This document shows positions 12,919 to 23,100 of a stretch of DNA of 64,000 nucleotides, piece after piece (within the stretch, counting starts at the first letter, position 1; each line of letters begins with the position of its first letter). Source of the stretch: Xestospongia bergquistia (Eukaryota; Porifera; Demospongiae; Haplosclerida; Petrosiidae); contig OZ014411.1 in the NCBI GenBank assembly GCA_963965975.1, positions 18,566,446 through 18,630,445 of the forward strand, given 5' to 3'. A program made the position numbers and the translations under genes. The notes beneath the pieces were generated by a model. The model was given only the letters and a program-made list of their open reading frames with translations. It had not been told where the DNA came from and ran no database searches.

Positions 12919-13434
12919 GAAGTTAATAATGTAAACAGCTCAGTTAATGGACTCTATGGGACTAACTAAATAAACTGTTAGTAACAGTTTAGTAAGCTGG
13001 TTTGCATTAACACTCTAATGTCTTTAAATTAAAGACTTTAGAAGGTTTAGACTATTGAGTGAAGTTAATAAAGTAAACAGCTCAGTCTAAAGGACTCTAT
13101 GGGACTAACTAAATAAACTGTCATTAACAGTTTAGTAAGTTTGTTTGCATTTAACACTATAAAGTCTTTAAATGAAAGACTTTAGAAGGTTTAGACTATT
13201 GAGTGAAGTTAATAAAGTAAACAGCTCAGTGTAAAGGCCTCTATGGGACTAACAAAAAAAACTGTTATTAACAGTTTAGTAAGTTGGTTTGCATTAACAC
13301 TCTAAAGTCTTTAAATTAAAGACTTTAGAAAGTTTAGACTATTGAGTGAAGTTAACAAAGTAAACAGCTCAGTCTAAAGGACTCTATGGGTCTAACTAAA
13401 TAAACTGTGATTAAGAGTTCAGTAAGTTTGTTTG

Positions 13435-13482
13435 CATTAACACTCTTATTAAGAGTTTATTAAGTTTGTTTCATTCACACTC
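13435..13482 (+). repeat. 37-bp off-register insertion, copy 2
   Basis: Same insertion as at 8965-9012, with its new palindrome at 13442-13456; it differs by TTTATTAAG and CATTCACAC. Shared by descent through the long block duplication (lag 4470). Confidence 0.9.
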
Positions 13483-16400
13483 TAAAGTCTTTAAATTAGA
13501 GACTTTAGAAGGTTTAGACTATTGAGTGAATTTAATAAAGTAAACAGCTCAGTCTAAAGGACTCTATGGGACTAACTAAATAAACTGTTATTAACAGTTT
13601 AGTAAGTTTGTTTGCATTAACACTCTAAAGTCTTTAAATTAAAGACTTTAGAAGGTTTAGACTATTGAGTGAAGTTAATAAAGCAAACAGCTCTGTCTAA
13701 AGGAGTCTATGGGACTAACTAAATAAACTTTTATTAACAGTTTAGTAAGTTGGTTTGCATTAACACTCTAAAGTCTTTAAATTAAAGACTTTAGAAGGTT
13801 TACACTATTGAGTGAAGTTAATAAAGTAAACAGCTCAGTCTAAAGGACTCTATGGGACTAACTAAAAAAACGGTTCTTAAGAGTTTAGTAACTTTGTTTT
13901 CCTTAACACTCTAAAGTCTTTAAATTAAAGACTTTAGAAGGTTTAGACTATTGATTGAAGTTAACAAAGTAAACAGCTCAGTCTAAAGGACTCTATGGGA
14001 CTAACTAAATGAACTGTTATTAACAGTTTAGTAAGTTTGGTAGCATTAACACTCTAAAGTCTTTAAATTAAAGAATTTAGAAGGTTTAGACTATTGAGTT
14101 AAGTTAATAAAGTAAACAGCTCAGTCTAAAGGACTCTATGGGACTAACTAAATAAACTGTTATTAAAAGTTTAGTAAGTTGGTTTGCATTAACACTCTAA
14201 AGTCTTTAAATTAAAGACTTTAGAAGGTTTAGACTATTGATTGAAGTTAACAAAGTAAACAGTTCAGTCTAATGGACTCTATGGGACTGACTAAATGAAC
14301 TGTTATTAACAGTTTAGTAAGTTGGTTTGCATTAACACTCTAAGTCTGTAAATTAGAGAACTTAGAAGGTTTAGACTATTGAGTGAAGTTAATAAAGTAA
14401 ACAGCTCAGTCTAAAGGACACTATGGGACTAACTAAATAAACTGTTATTAACAGTTTAGTAAGTTGGTTTGCGTTAACACTCTAAAGTCTTTAAATTAAA
14501 GACTTTAGAAGGTTTACACTATTGAGTGAAGTTAATAAAGTAAACAGCTCAGTCTAAAGGACTCTGTGGGACTAACTATATAAACTGCTATTAACAGTTT
14601 AGTAAGTTGGTTTGCATTAACACTCTAAAGTCTTTAAATTAAAGACTTTAGAAGGTTTAGACTATTGAGTGAAGTTAATAAAGTAAACAGCTCAGTCTAA
14701 AGGACTCTATGGGACTAACTAAATATACTGCTATTAACAGTTTAGTAAGTTGGTTAACCTTAATACTATAAAGTCTTTAAATTAAAGATTTTAGAAGGTT
14801 TAGACTATTGATTGAAGTTGACAAACTAAACAGCTCTGTCTAAAGGACTCTATGGGACTAACTAAATGAACTGTTATTAACAGTTTAGTAAGTTGGTTTG
14901 CATTAACACTCTAAAGTCTTTAAATTAAAGACTTAGAAGGTTTAGACTATTGAGTGAAGTTAATAAAGTAAACAGCTCAGTCTAAAGGACTCTATGAGAC
15001 TAACTAAATAAATTGTTATCAACAGTTTAGTAAGTGGGTTTGCATTAACACTCTAAAGTCTTTGAATTAAAGACTTTAGAAGGTTTAGACTATTGAATGA
15101 AGTTAACAAAGTAAACAGCTCAGTCTAAAGGACTCAATGGGAGTAGCTAAATAAACTGTTATTAACAGTTCAGTAAGTTGGTTTGCATTAACACTCTAAA
15201 GTCTTTAAATTAAAGACTTTAGAAGGTTTAGATTATTGAGTGAAGTTAATAAAGTAAACAGCTCAGTCTAAAGGACTCTATGGGACTAACTATATAAACT
15301 GTTATTAACAGTTTAGTAAGTTGGTTTGCCTTAACACTCTAAAGTCTTCAAATTAAAGACTTTAGAAGGTTTAGACTATTGAATGAAGTTAACAAAGTAA
15401 ACAGCTCAGTCTAAAGGACTCTATGGGAGTAACTAAATAACCTGTTATTAACAGTTCAGTAAGTTTGTTTGCATTAACACTTTAAAGTCTTTAAATTAAA
15501 GACTTTAGAAGTTTTAGACTATTGAGTGAAGTTAATAAAGTAAACAGCTCAGTCTAAAGGACTCTATGGTACTAACTAAATAAACTGTTATTAACAGTTT
15601 AGTAAGTTGGTTTGCCTTGACACTCTAAACTCTTTAAATTAAAGACTTTAGAAGGTTTAGACTATTGAGTGAAGTTAATTATGTAAACAGCTCAGTCTAA
15701 AGGACTCTATGGGACTAACTAAAGAAACTGCTATTAACAGTTTAGTAAGTTGGTTTGCATTAACACTCTAAAGTCTTTAATTTAAAGACTTTAAAATTTT
15801 AGACCTTTAAGTAAATTTTATAAGGTAAACTGCTCATTCTAAAGGACTCTGTGGGACTAGCTATATAAACTGCTATTAACGGTTTAGTTAGTTGGTTTGC
15901 ATTAACACTCTAAAGTCTTTAAATTAAAGACTTTAGAAGGTTTAGACTATTGAGTGAAGTTAATAAAGTAAACAGCTCGGTCTAAAGGACTCTATTGGAC
16001 TAACTAAATAAACTGTTATTAACAGTTTAATAAGTTGGTTGGCTTTAACACTCTAAAGTCTTTAAATTAAAGACTTTAGAAGGTTTAGACTATTGAGTGA
16101 TGTTAATAAAGTAAACAGCTCAGTCTATAGGACTCTAGGGGACTAACTAAATAAACTGCTATTAACTGTTTAGTAAGTTTGTTTGCATTAACACTCTCAA
16201 GTCTTTAAATTAAAGACTTTAGAAGGTTTAGACTATTGAGTGAAGTTAATAAAGTAAACAACTCAGTGTAAAGGACTCTATGGGACTAACTAAATAAACT
16301 GTTATAAATAGTTTAGTAACTTGGTTTGCATTAACACACTAAAGTCTTTAAATTAAAGACTTTAGAAGGTTTAGACTATTGAGTGAAGTTCGTAAAGTAA

Positions 16401-16966
16401 ACAGCTCAGTCTAAAGGACTCTATGGTACTAACTAAATAAATTGTTCTTAACAGTTTAGTAAGTTTGTTTGCATTAACACTCTAAAGTCTTTAAATTAAA
16501 GACTTTAGAAGGTTTAGACTATTGATTGAAGTTAATAAAGTAAACAGCTCAGTCTAAAGGACTCTATGGGACTAACTAAATAAACTGTTATTAACAGTTT
16601 ACTAAGTTGGTTTGCATTAACACTCTAAAGTCTTTAAATTAAAAACTTTAGAAGGTTTAGACTATTGAGTGAAGTTAATAAAGTAAACAACTCAGTCTAA
16701 TGGACTCTATGGTACTAACTATATACACTGTTATTAACAGTTTAGTAAGTTGGGTTGCCTTAAGACACTAAAGTCTTTAAATTAAAGACTTTAGAAGGTT
16801 TAGACTATTGATTGAAGTTAACAAAGAAAACAGCTGAGTCGAATGGACTCTATGGGACTAACAAAATGAACTGTTCTTAACAGTTTAGTAAGTTGGTTTG
16901 CATTAACACTCTAAAGTCTTTAAATTAGAGACTTTAGAAGGTTTAGACTATTGAGTGAAGTTAAGA

Positions 16967-17386
16967 AAGACAACAGCTCAGTCTAAACGACTCTATTGGA
17001 CTAACAAAATAAACTGCTATTAACAATGTTTAGTAAGTTGGTTTGCATTAACACTCTAAAGTCTTTAAATTAAAGAGTTTAGAAGGTTTAGACTAATAAT
17101 TGAAGATTATAAAGTAAACAGCTCTTTTTAAAGGACTCTATTGGACTAACTAAAGAAACTGTTATTAAAGGTTTAGTAAGTTTGTTTCCATTAACACTAT
17201 ACAGTCTTTAATTTGAAGACTTTAGAAGGTTTAGACTATTGAGTAAATTTTATAGAGTAAACTGCTCAGTCTAAAGGACTTATTGGACGAAGTAAATAAA
17301 CTGCTATGAAAAGTTTAGTAAGTTGGTTTGCATTAACGCTCTAAACTCTTTAAATTAAAGAGTTTAGAAGGTTTAGCCTATTGAGT
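16967..17386 (+). repeat. Diverged triplet b1-b2-b3, copy 5
   Basis: b1 has AAGACAACAGCTC, b2 starts at 17102, b3 near 17245. The b3 P1 palindrome at 17340-17368 has both arms changed at pair 103/119 and is fully symmetrical. Part of the 26-mer block. Confidence 0.82.
17340..17368. repeat. P1 palindrome with paired change at 103/119
   Basis: Arms read TCTAAACTCTTTAA and TTAAAGAGTTTAGA around an A. Relative to consensus, G103 became C and its partner C119 became G. The same double change is at 6383 (outer right end altered) and at 21055, in b3 monomers of the diverged triplet. Confidence 0.92.
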
Positions 17387-18539
17387 GAAGTTAATAAAGT
17401 AAACAACTCAGTCTAATGGACTCTATGGAACTAACTAAATGAACTGTTATTAACAGTTAAGTAAGTTGGTTTGCATTAACAATCTAAAGTCTTTAAATTA
17501 AAGACTTTAGAAGGTTTAGACTATTGAGTGAAGTTAATAAAGTAAACAGCTCAGTCTAAAGGACTCTTTGGGACTAAGCAAATAAACTGCTATTAACAAT
17601 GTTTAGTAAGTTGTTTTGCATCAACACTCTAAACTCTTTAAATTAAAGACTTTCGATGGTTTAGACTATTAAGTGAAGATTATAAAGTAAACAGCTCAGT
17701 TTAAAGGACTCTATGGGACTAACTAAATAAACTGCTCTTAAGAGTTTAGTAAGTTGGTTTCATTAACACTCTAAAGTCATTAAATTAGAGACTTTAGAAG
17801 GTTTAGACTATTGAGTGAAGTTAATAAAGTAAACAGCTCAGTCTAAAGGACTCTATGGGACTAACAAAATGAACTGTTATTAACAGTTTAGTAAGTTGGT
17901 TTGCATTAACACTCTAAAGTCTTTAAATTAAAGACTTTAGAAGGTTTAGACTATTGAGTGAAGTTAATAAAGTAAACAGCTCAGTCTAAAGGACTCTATG
18001 GGACTAACTAAATAAACTGTTATTAACAGTTTAGTAAGTTTCTTTGCATTAACATCTAAAGTCTTTAAATTAAAGACTTTAGAAGGTTTAGACTATTGAT
18101 TGAAGTTAAAAAAGTAAACAGCTCAGTGTAGTTGACTCTATGGGACTAACTAAATGAACTGTTATTAACAGTTTAGTAAGTTGTTTTGCATTAACACTCT
18201 AAAGTCTTTAAATTAAAGATTTTAGAAGGTTTAGACTATTGAGTGAAGTTAATGAAGTAAACAGCTCAGTCTAAAGGATTCCAAGGGACTAACTAAATAA
18301 ACTGTTATTAACAGTTTAGTAAGTTGGTCTGCATTAACACTCTAAAGTCTTTAAATTAAATACTTATAAGGTTTAGACTATTCATTGAAGTTAATAAAGT
18401 AAACAGCTCAGTCTAAAGGACTCTATGGGACTAACTAAATAAACTGTTATTAACAGGTTAGTAAGTTGGTTAGCATTACCACTCTAAAGTCTTTAAATTA
18501 AAGACTTTAGAAGGTTTAGACTATTAAGTAAATTTTATA

Positions 18540-19387
18540 AAGTAAACTGCTCCTTCTAAAGGACTCTATGGGACAAATTAAATAAACTGTGATTAACAGT
18601 TTAGTAAGTTGGTTTGCGTTCAAACTCAAAAGTCTTTAATTTAAAGACTTTAGAATGTTTAGACTATTGAGTGAAGATTATAAAGTAAACAGCTCAGTCT
18701 AAAGGACTCTATAAAACTAACTAAATAAACTGCTATTAACTGCTTAGTAAGTTGGTTTACATTAACAATCTAAAGTCTTTAAATAAAAGAGTTTAGAAGG
18801 TTGAGACCATTGAGTGAAGTTCAAAAAGTAAACTGCTCAGTCTGAAGGACTCTATGAAGCTAACAAAGTAAACAGCTATTAACAGTATAATATGTTCGTT
18901 TACATTAACGCTCTAATGTCTTTAAATTAATGTGCTTACAAGGTTTAGACTATTGAGTGAAGTTTATAAAGTAAACAGTTAGGTCTAAAGGACTCTTTTG
19001 GACTAACTAAATAAACTGCTATTAACAGTTTAGTAAGTTGGTTTGCATTAACACTCCAAAGTCTTGTATTTAAAGACTTTAGAAGGTTTAGATTATTGAG
19101 TGAAGTTTATAAAGTAAACAGCTCAGTGTAAAGGGCTCTATGGGACTAACTAAATCAACTCTTATTAACAGTTTAGTAAGTTGGTTTGCATTAACACTCT
19201 AAAGTCTTTAATTTCAAGATATTAGAAGGTTTAGAATGTTGAGTAAATTTTATAAAGTAAACTGCTCAGTCTAAAGGACTCTATAGGAATAACTAAATAA
19301 ACTGTTATTAACAGTTTAGTAAGTTGGTTTGCCTTAACACTCTAAAGCCTTTAAATTAAAGACTTTAGAAGGTTTAGACTATTGAGT
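18540..19387 (+). repeat. Most diverged six-monomer stretch, copy 1
   Basis: Six monomers further from consensus than their neighbours: AAATTTTATAAAG start, GCGTTCAAACTC, GAAGTTCAAAAAGTAAACTG, TATAATATGTTCG, TCTTGTATTTAAAG and TTTCAAGATATTAG variants. Palindrome P1 is broken in several. The same series in the same order returns at 22244-23100, so the divergence predates the 26-mer duplication. Confidence 0.82.
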
Positions 19388-20674
19388 GAAGTTAACAAAG
19401 TAAACAGCTCAGTCTAAAGGACTCTATGGGACTAACTAAATAAACTGTTATTAACAGTTTAGTAAGTTGGTTTGCATTAACACTCTAAAGTCTTTAAATT
19501 AAAGACTTTAGAAGGTTTAGACTATTGATTGAAGTTAACAAAGTAAACAGCTCAGTCTAATGGACTCTATGGGACTAACTAAATGAACTGCTATTAACAG
19601 TTTAGTAAGTTCGTTTGCATTAACACTCTAAAGTCTTTAAATTAAAGACTTTTGAAGTTTTAGACTATTGATTGAAGTTAACAAAGTAAACAGCTCAGTC
19701 TAAAGGACTCTGTGGGACTAACTAAATAAACTGTTATTAACAGTTTAGTAAGTTGGTTTGCATTAACGCTCTAAAGTCTCTAAATTAAAGACTTTAGAAG
19801 GTTTAGGCTATTGAGTGAATTTAATAAATTAAACAGCTCAGTCTAAAGGACTCTATGGGAATAACTAAATAAAATGTTATTAACAGTTTAGTAAGTTGGT
19901 TTGCCTTAACTCTCAACAGTCTTTCAATTAAAGACTTTAGAAGGTTTAGACTATTGAGTGAAGTTAATAATGTAAACAGCTCAGTCTAAAGGACTCTATG
20001 GGACTAACTAAATAAACTGTTATGAACAGTTTAGTAAGTTGGTTTGCATTAACACTCTAAAGTCTTTAAGTTAAAGACTTTAGAAGGTTTAGACTATTGA
20101 GTGTAGTTAATAAAGTAAACAGCTCAGTCTAAAGGACTCTATGGGACTAACTAAATGAACTGTTATTAACAGTTTAGTAAGTTGGTTTGCATTAACACTC
20201 TAAAGTCTTTAAATTAAAGACTTTAGAAGGTTTAGACTATTGAGTGAAGTTAATAAAGTAAACAGCTCAGTCTAAAGGACTCTGTGGGACTAACTAAATA
20301 AACTGTTATTAACAGTTCAGTTAGTTACTTTGTCTTAACTCTCTAAAGTCTTTAAATTAAAGACTTTAGAAGGTTTAGACTATTGTGTGAAGTTAATAAA
20401 GTAAACAACTCAGTCTAAAGGACTCTATGGGACTAACTAAATGAACTGTTATTAACAGTTTAGTAAGTTGGTTTGCCTTAAGACACTAAAGTCTTTAAAT
20501 TAAAGACTTTAGAAGGTTTAGACTATTGATTGAAGTTAACAAAGTAAACAGCTGAGTCGAATGGACTCTATGGGACAAACAAAATGAACTGTTCTTAACA
20601 GTTTAGTAAGTTGGTTTGCATTAACACTCTAAAGTCTTTAAATTAAAGACTTTAGAAGGTTTAGACCATTGAGT

Positions 20675-21100
20675 GAAGTTATTAAAGACAACAGCTCACT
20701 CTAAACGACTCTATAGGACTAACCCAATAAACTGCTATTAACAATGTTTAGTAAGTTGGTTTGCATTAACACTCTAAAGTTTTTAAATTAAAGAGTTTAG
20801 AAGGTTTAGACTATTAAGTGAAGTTAAGTAAACAGCTCTGTTTAAAGGACTCTTTGGGACTAACTAAAGAAACTGTTATTAAAGGTTTAGTAAGTTGGTT
20901 TCCATTACCACTTTACAGTCTTTAATTTTAAGACTTTAGAAGGTTTAGACTATTGAGTAAATTTTATAGAGTAAACTGCTCAGTCTAAAGGACTTATGGG
21001 ACGAAGTAGATAAACTGCTATGAACAGTTTAGTAAGTTGGTTTGCATTAACGCTCTAAACTCTTTAAATTAAAGAGTTTAGATGGTTTAGCCTATTGAGT
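20675..21100 (+). repeat. Diverged triplet b1-b2-b3, copy 6
   Basis: Homologue of copy 5 at lag 3708 bp. b2 starts at 20820 and is shortened (GAAGTTAAGTAAACAGC), b3 near 20959. The doubly changed P1 palindrome recurs at 21055. Confidence 0.82.
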
Positions 21101-21868
21101 GAAGTTAATAAAGTAAACAGCTCAGTCTAATGGACTCTATGGAACTAACTAAATGAACTGTTATTAACAGTTTAGTAAGTTGGTTTGCCTTAACACTCTA
21201 AAGTATTTAAAATAAAGACTTTAGAAGGTTTAGACTACTGAGTGAAGTTAAAAAAGTAAACAGCTCAGTCTAAAGGACTCTTTGGGACTAAGCAAATAAA
21301 TTGCTATTAAAAGTGTTTAGTAAGTTTGTTTGCATCAACACTCTAAAGTCTTTAAAATAAAGACTAAGAAGGTTTAGACTATTACGTGAAGATTATAAAG
21401 TAAACAGCTCAGTTTAAAGGACTCTATGGGACTAACTAAAGAAACTGTTATTAACACTTCAGTAAGTTGGTTTCCATTAACATTATACAGACTTTAATTT
21501 TAAGACTTTAGGAGGTTTAGTCTATTGAGTAAATTTTATAGAGTAAACTGCTCAGTCTAAAGGACTCTAAGGGACTAACAAAATAAACTGCTCTTAAGAG
21601 TTTAGAAAGTTGGTTTCATTAACACCCTAAAGTCTTTAAATTAGAGACTTTAGAAGGTTTAGACTACTGAGTGAAGTTAATAAAGTAAACAGCTCAGTCT
21701 AAAGGACTCTATGGGACTAACTAAATAAACTGTTATTAACAGTTTAGTAAGTTGGTTTGCATTAACACTCTAAAGTCTTTAAATTAAAGACTTTAGAAGG
21801 TTTAGACTATTGAGTGAAGTTAATAAAGTAAACAGCTCAGTCTAAAGGACTCTATGGGACTAACTAAA

Positions 21869-21889
21869 TAAACTGTTATTAACAGTTTA
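21869..21889. repeat. Palindrome P2 (10-bp arms, 1-nt centre), reference copy
   Basis: Left arm TAAACTGTTA, central T, right arm TAACAGTTTA at monomer positions 54-74. Outward extension to 45-83 pairs 6 of 9 further positions plus one possible G-T wobble (CTAACTAAA against GTAAGTTGG). The centre is 47 bp from the centre of P1, so each monomer has two dyads with alternating spacing of 47 and 96 bp. The common A55 to G change replaces an A-T pair by a G-T wobble. Confidence 0.9.
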
Positions 21890-21911
21890 GTAAGTTGGTT
21901 TGCATTAACAC

Positions 21912-21940
21912 TCTAAAGTCTTTAAATTAAAGACTTTAGA
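21912..21940. repeat. Palindrome P1 (14-bp arms, 1-nt centre), reference copy
   Basis: Left arm TCTAAAGTCTTTAA, a single central A, right arm TTAAAGACTTTAGA: a perfect inverted repeat at monomer positions 97-125. It is present, often unchanged, in most of the monomers. The short centre means the strand can fold into a hairpin only by opening some stem pairs, or the duplex can extrude a cruciform. This is not evidence of a terminator, because no gene is nearby. A protein-binding dyad is equally possible. Confidence 0.93.
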
Positions 21941-22243
21941 AGGTTTAGACTATTGAGTGAAGTTAATAAAGTAAACAGCTCAGTCTAAAGGATTCTATCG
22001 GACTAACTAAATAAACTGTTATTAACAGTTTAGTAAGTTGGTTTGCATTAACATCTAAAGTCTTTAAATTAAAGACTTTAGAAGGTTTAGACTATTGATT
22101 GAAGTTAACAAAGTAAACAGCTCAGTCTAATGGACTCTATGGGACTAACTAAATAAAGTGTTATGAACAGTTTAGTAAGTTGGTTAGCATTAACTCTCTA
22201 AAGTCTTTAAATTAAAGACTTTAGAAGGTTTAGACTATTAAGT

Positions 22244-23100
22244 AAATTTTTAATGTAAACTGCTCATTCTAAAGGACTCTATGGGACTAACTATATAAAC
22301 AGTTATTAACAGTTTAGTAAGTTGGTTTGCGTTCAAACTCTCAAGTTTTTAATTTAAAGACTTTAGAAGGTTTAGACTATTGAGTGAAGATTATAAAGTA
22401 AAGAGCTCAGTCTAAAGGACTCTATGAAACTAAATAAATAAACTGCTATTAACAGTTTAGTAAGTTGGTTCACGTTAACACTCTAAAGTCTTTAAATTAA
22501 AGAGTTTATAAGCTTTAGACCATTGAGTGAAGTTCAAAAAGTAAACTGCTCAGTCTGAAGGACTGTATGAAACTAACTAAGTAAACAGCTATTAACAGTA
22601 TAATAAGTTCGTTTACATTAATGCTCTAATGTCTTTAAATTAACGAGTTTACAAGGTTTAGACTATTGAGTGAAGTTTATAAAGTAAACTGTTAGGTCTA
22701 AAGGACTCTTTCGGACTAACTAAATAAACTGCTATTAACAGTTTAGTAGGTTGGTTTGCATTAACACTCTAATGTCTTGTATTTAAAGACTTTAGAAGGT
22801 TTAGATTATCGAGTGAAGTTTATAAAGTAAACAGCTCAGTCTAAAGGGCGCTATGGGACTAACTAAATCAACACTTATTAACAGTTTAGTAAGTTGGTTT
22901 GCATTAACACGGTAAAGTCTTTAATTTCAAGACATTAGAAGGTTTAGAATGTTGAGTAAATTATATAAAGTAAATTGCTCAGTCTAAAGGACTCTATGGG
23001 AATAACTAAATAAACTGTTATTAATAGTTTAGTAAGTTGGTTTGCCTTAACACTCTAAAGCCTTTAAATTAAAGACTTTAGAAGGTTTAGACTATTGATT
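22244..23100 (+). repeat. Most diverged six-monomer stretch, copy 2
   Basis: Copy of 18540-19387 at lag about 3704-3713 bp. It shares GCGTTCAAACTC, GTAAACTGCTCAGTCTGAAG, ACAGTATAATA, TCTTGTATTTAAAG and GGTTTAGAATGTTGAG. Downstream the array returns to near-consensus monomers. Confidence 0.82.

Larger units (their letters stand above)
11200..15956 (+). repeat. Long higher-order block, copy 2 (about 33 monomers plus 37 bp)
   Basis: Second copy of the block at 7002-11199, longer by four whole monomers. The 37-bp insertion is shared, the 14-bp palindrome expansion at 8531-8571 is not. End point is approximate: markers match up to the TTTAGACCTTTAAG monomer near 15796, and no third copy starts after it. 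Confidence 0.78.
16758..20475 (+). repeat. 26-monomer higher-order block, copy 1
   Basis: The marker CAGCTGAGTCGAATGG occurs at 16831 and 20549, exactly 3718 bp (26 x 143) apart. GCCTTAAGACACTAAAG, the triplet at 16967, the doubly changed palindrome and the six diverged monomers all follow in the same order in both copies. Left edge is approximate, because upstream monomers stop matching near 16.7 kb. Confidence 0.82.
21816..21958 (+). repeat. Reference monomer matching the consensus
   Basis: This 143-bp copy equals the consensus I derived by eye. The monomer just upstream (21673-21815) is identical, and another identical copy lies at 60337-60479, about 38.5 kb away, which shows array-wide homogenisation. 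It contains both palindromes, two AATAAA hexamers (monomer 7-12 and 52-57), one AGCT (19-22), one TTTAAA (106-111) and one GACTC (33-37). AluI, DraI or HinfI digestion should therefore give a 143-bp ladder where these sites are kept. Confidence 0.95.
4428..23100 (+). repeat. Array domain 2: satellite with diverged triplet subfamily
   Basis: Same satellite, but with blocks of a diverged subfamily marked by AAAACAACAGCTC, then GAAGATTATAAAG, then AAATTTTATAGAG monomers. These triplets start near 4428, 6001, 6429, 8003, 12489, 16967 and 20675, and I do not find them downstream of about 23.1 kb. The domain also holds the longest higher-order blocks in the window (29/33-mer and 26-mer). Orientation and register stay constant. 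No gene is seen. Confidence 0.85.

Noticed and set aside
21912..21940. Palindrome P1 as an intrinsic terminator
   Set aside because: There is no gene upstream and no following T-run. It recurs in hundreds of copies and the stem is AT-rich with a 1-nt centre.
21816..21958. Monomer as a clear dimer of two about 71-bp halves
   Set aside because: At shift 71 only TCTAAAG and scattered bases match by eye; too weak to claim without a statistical test.
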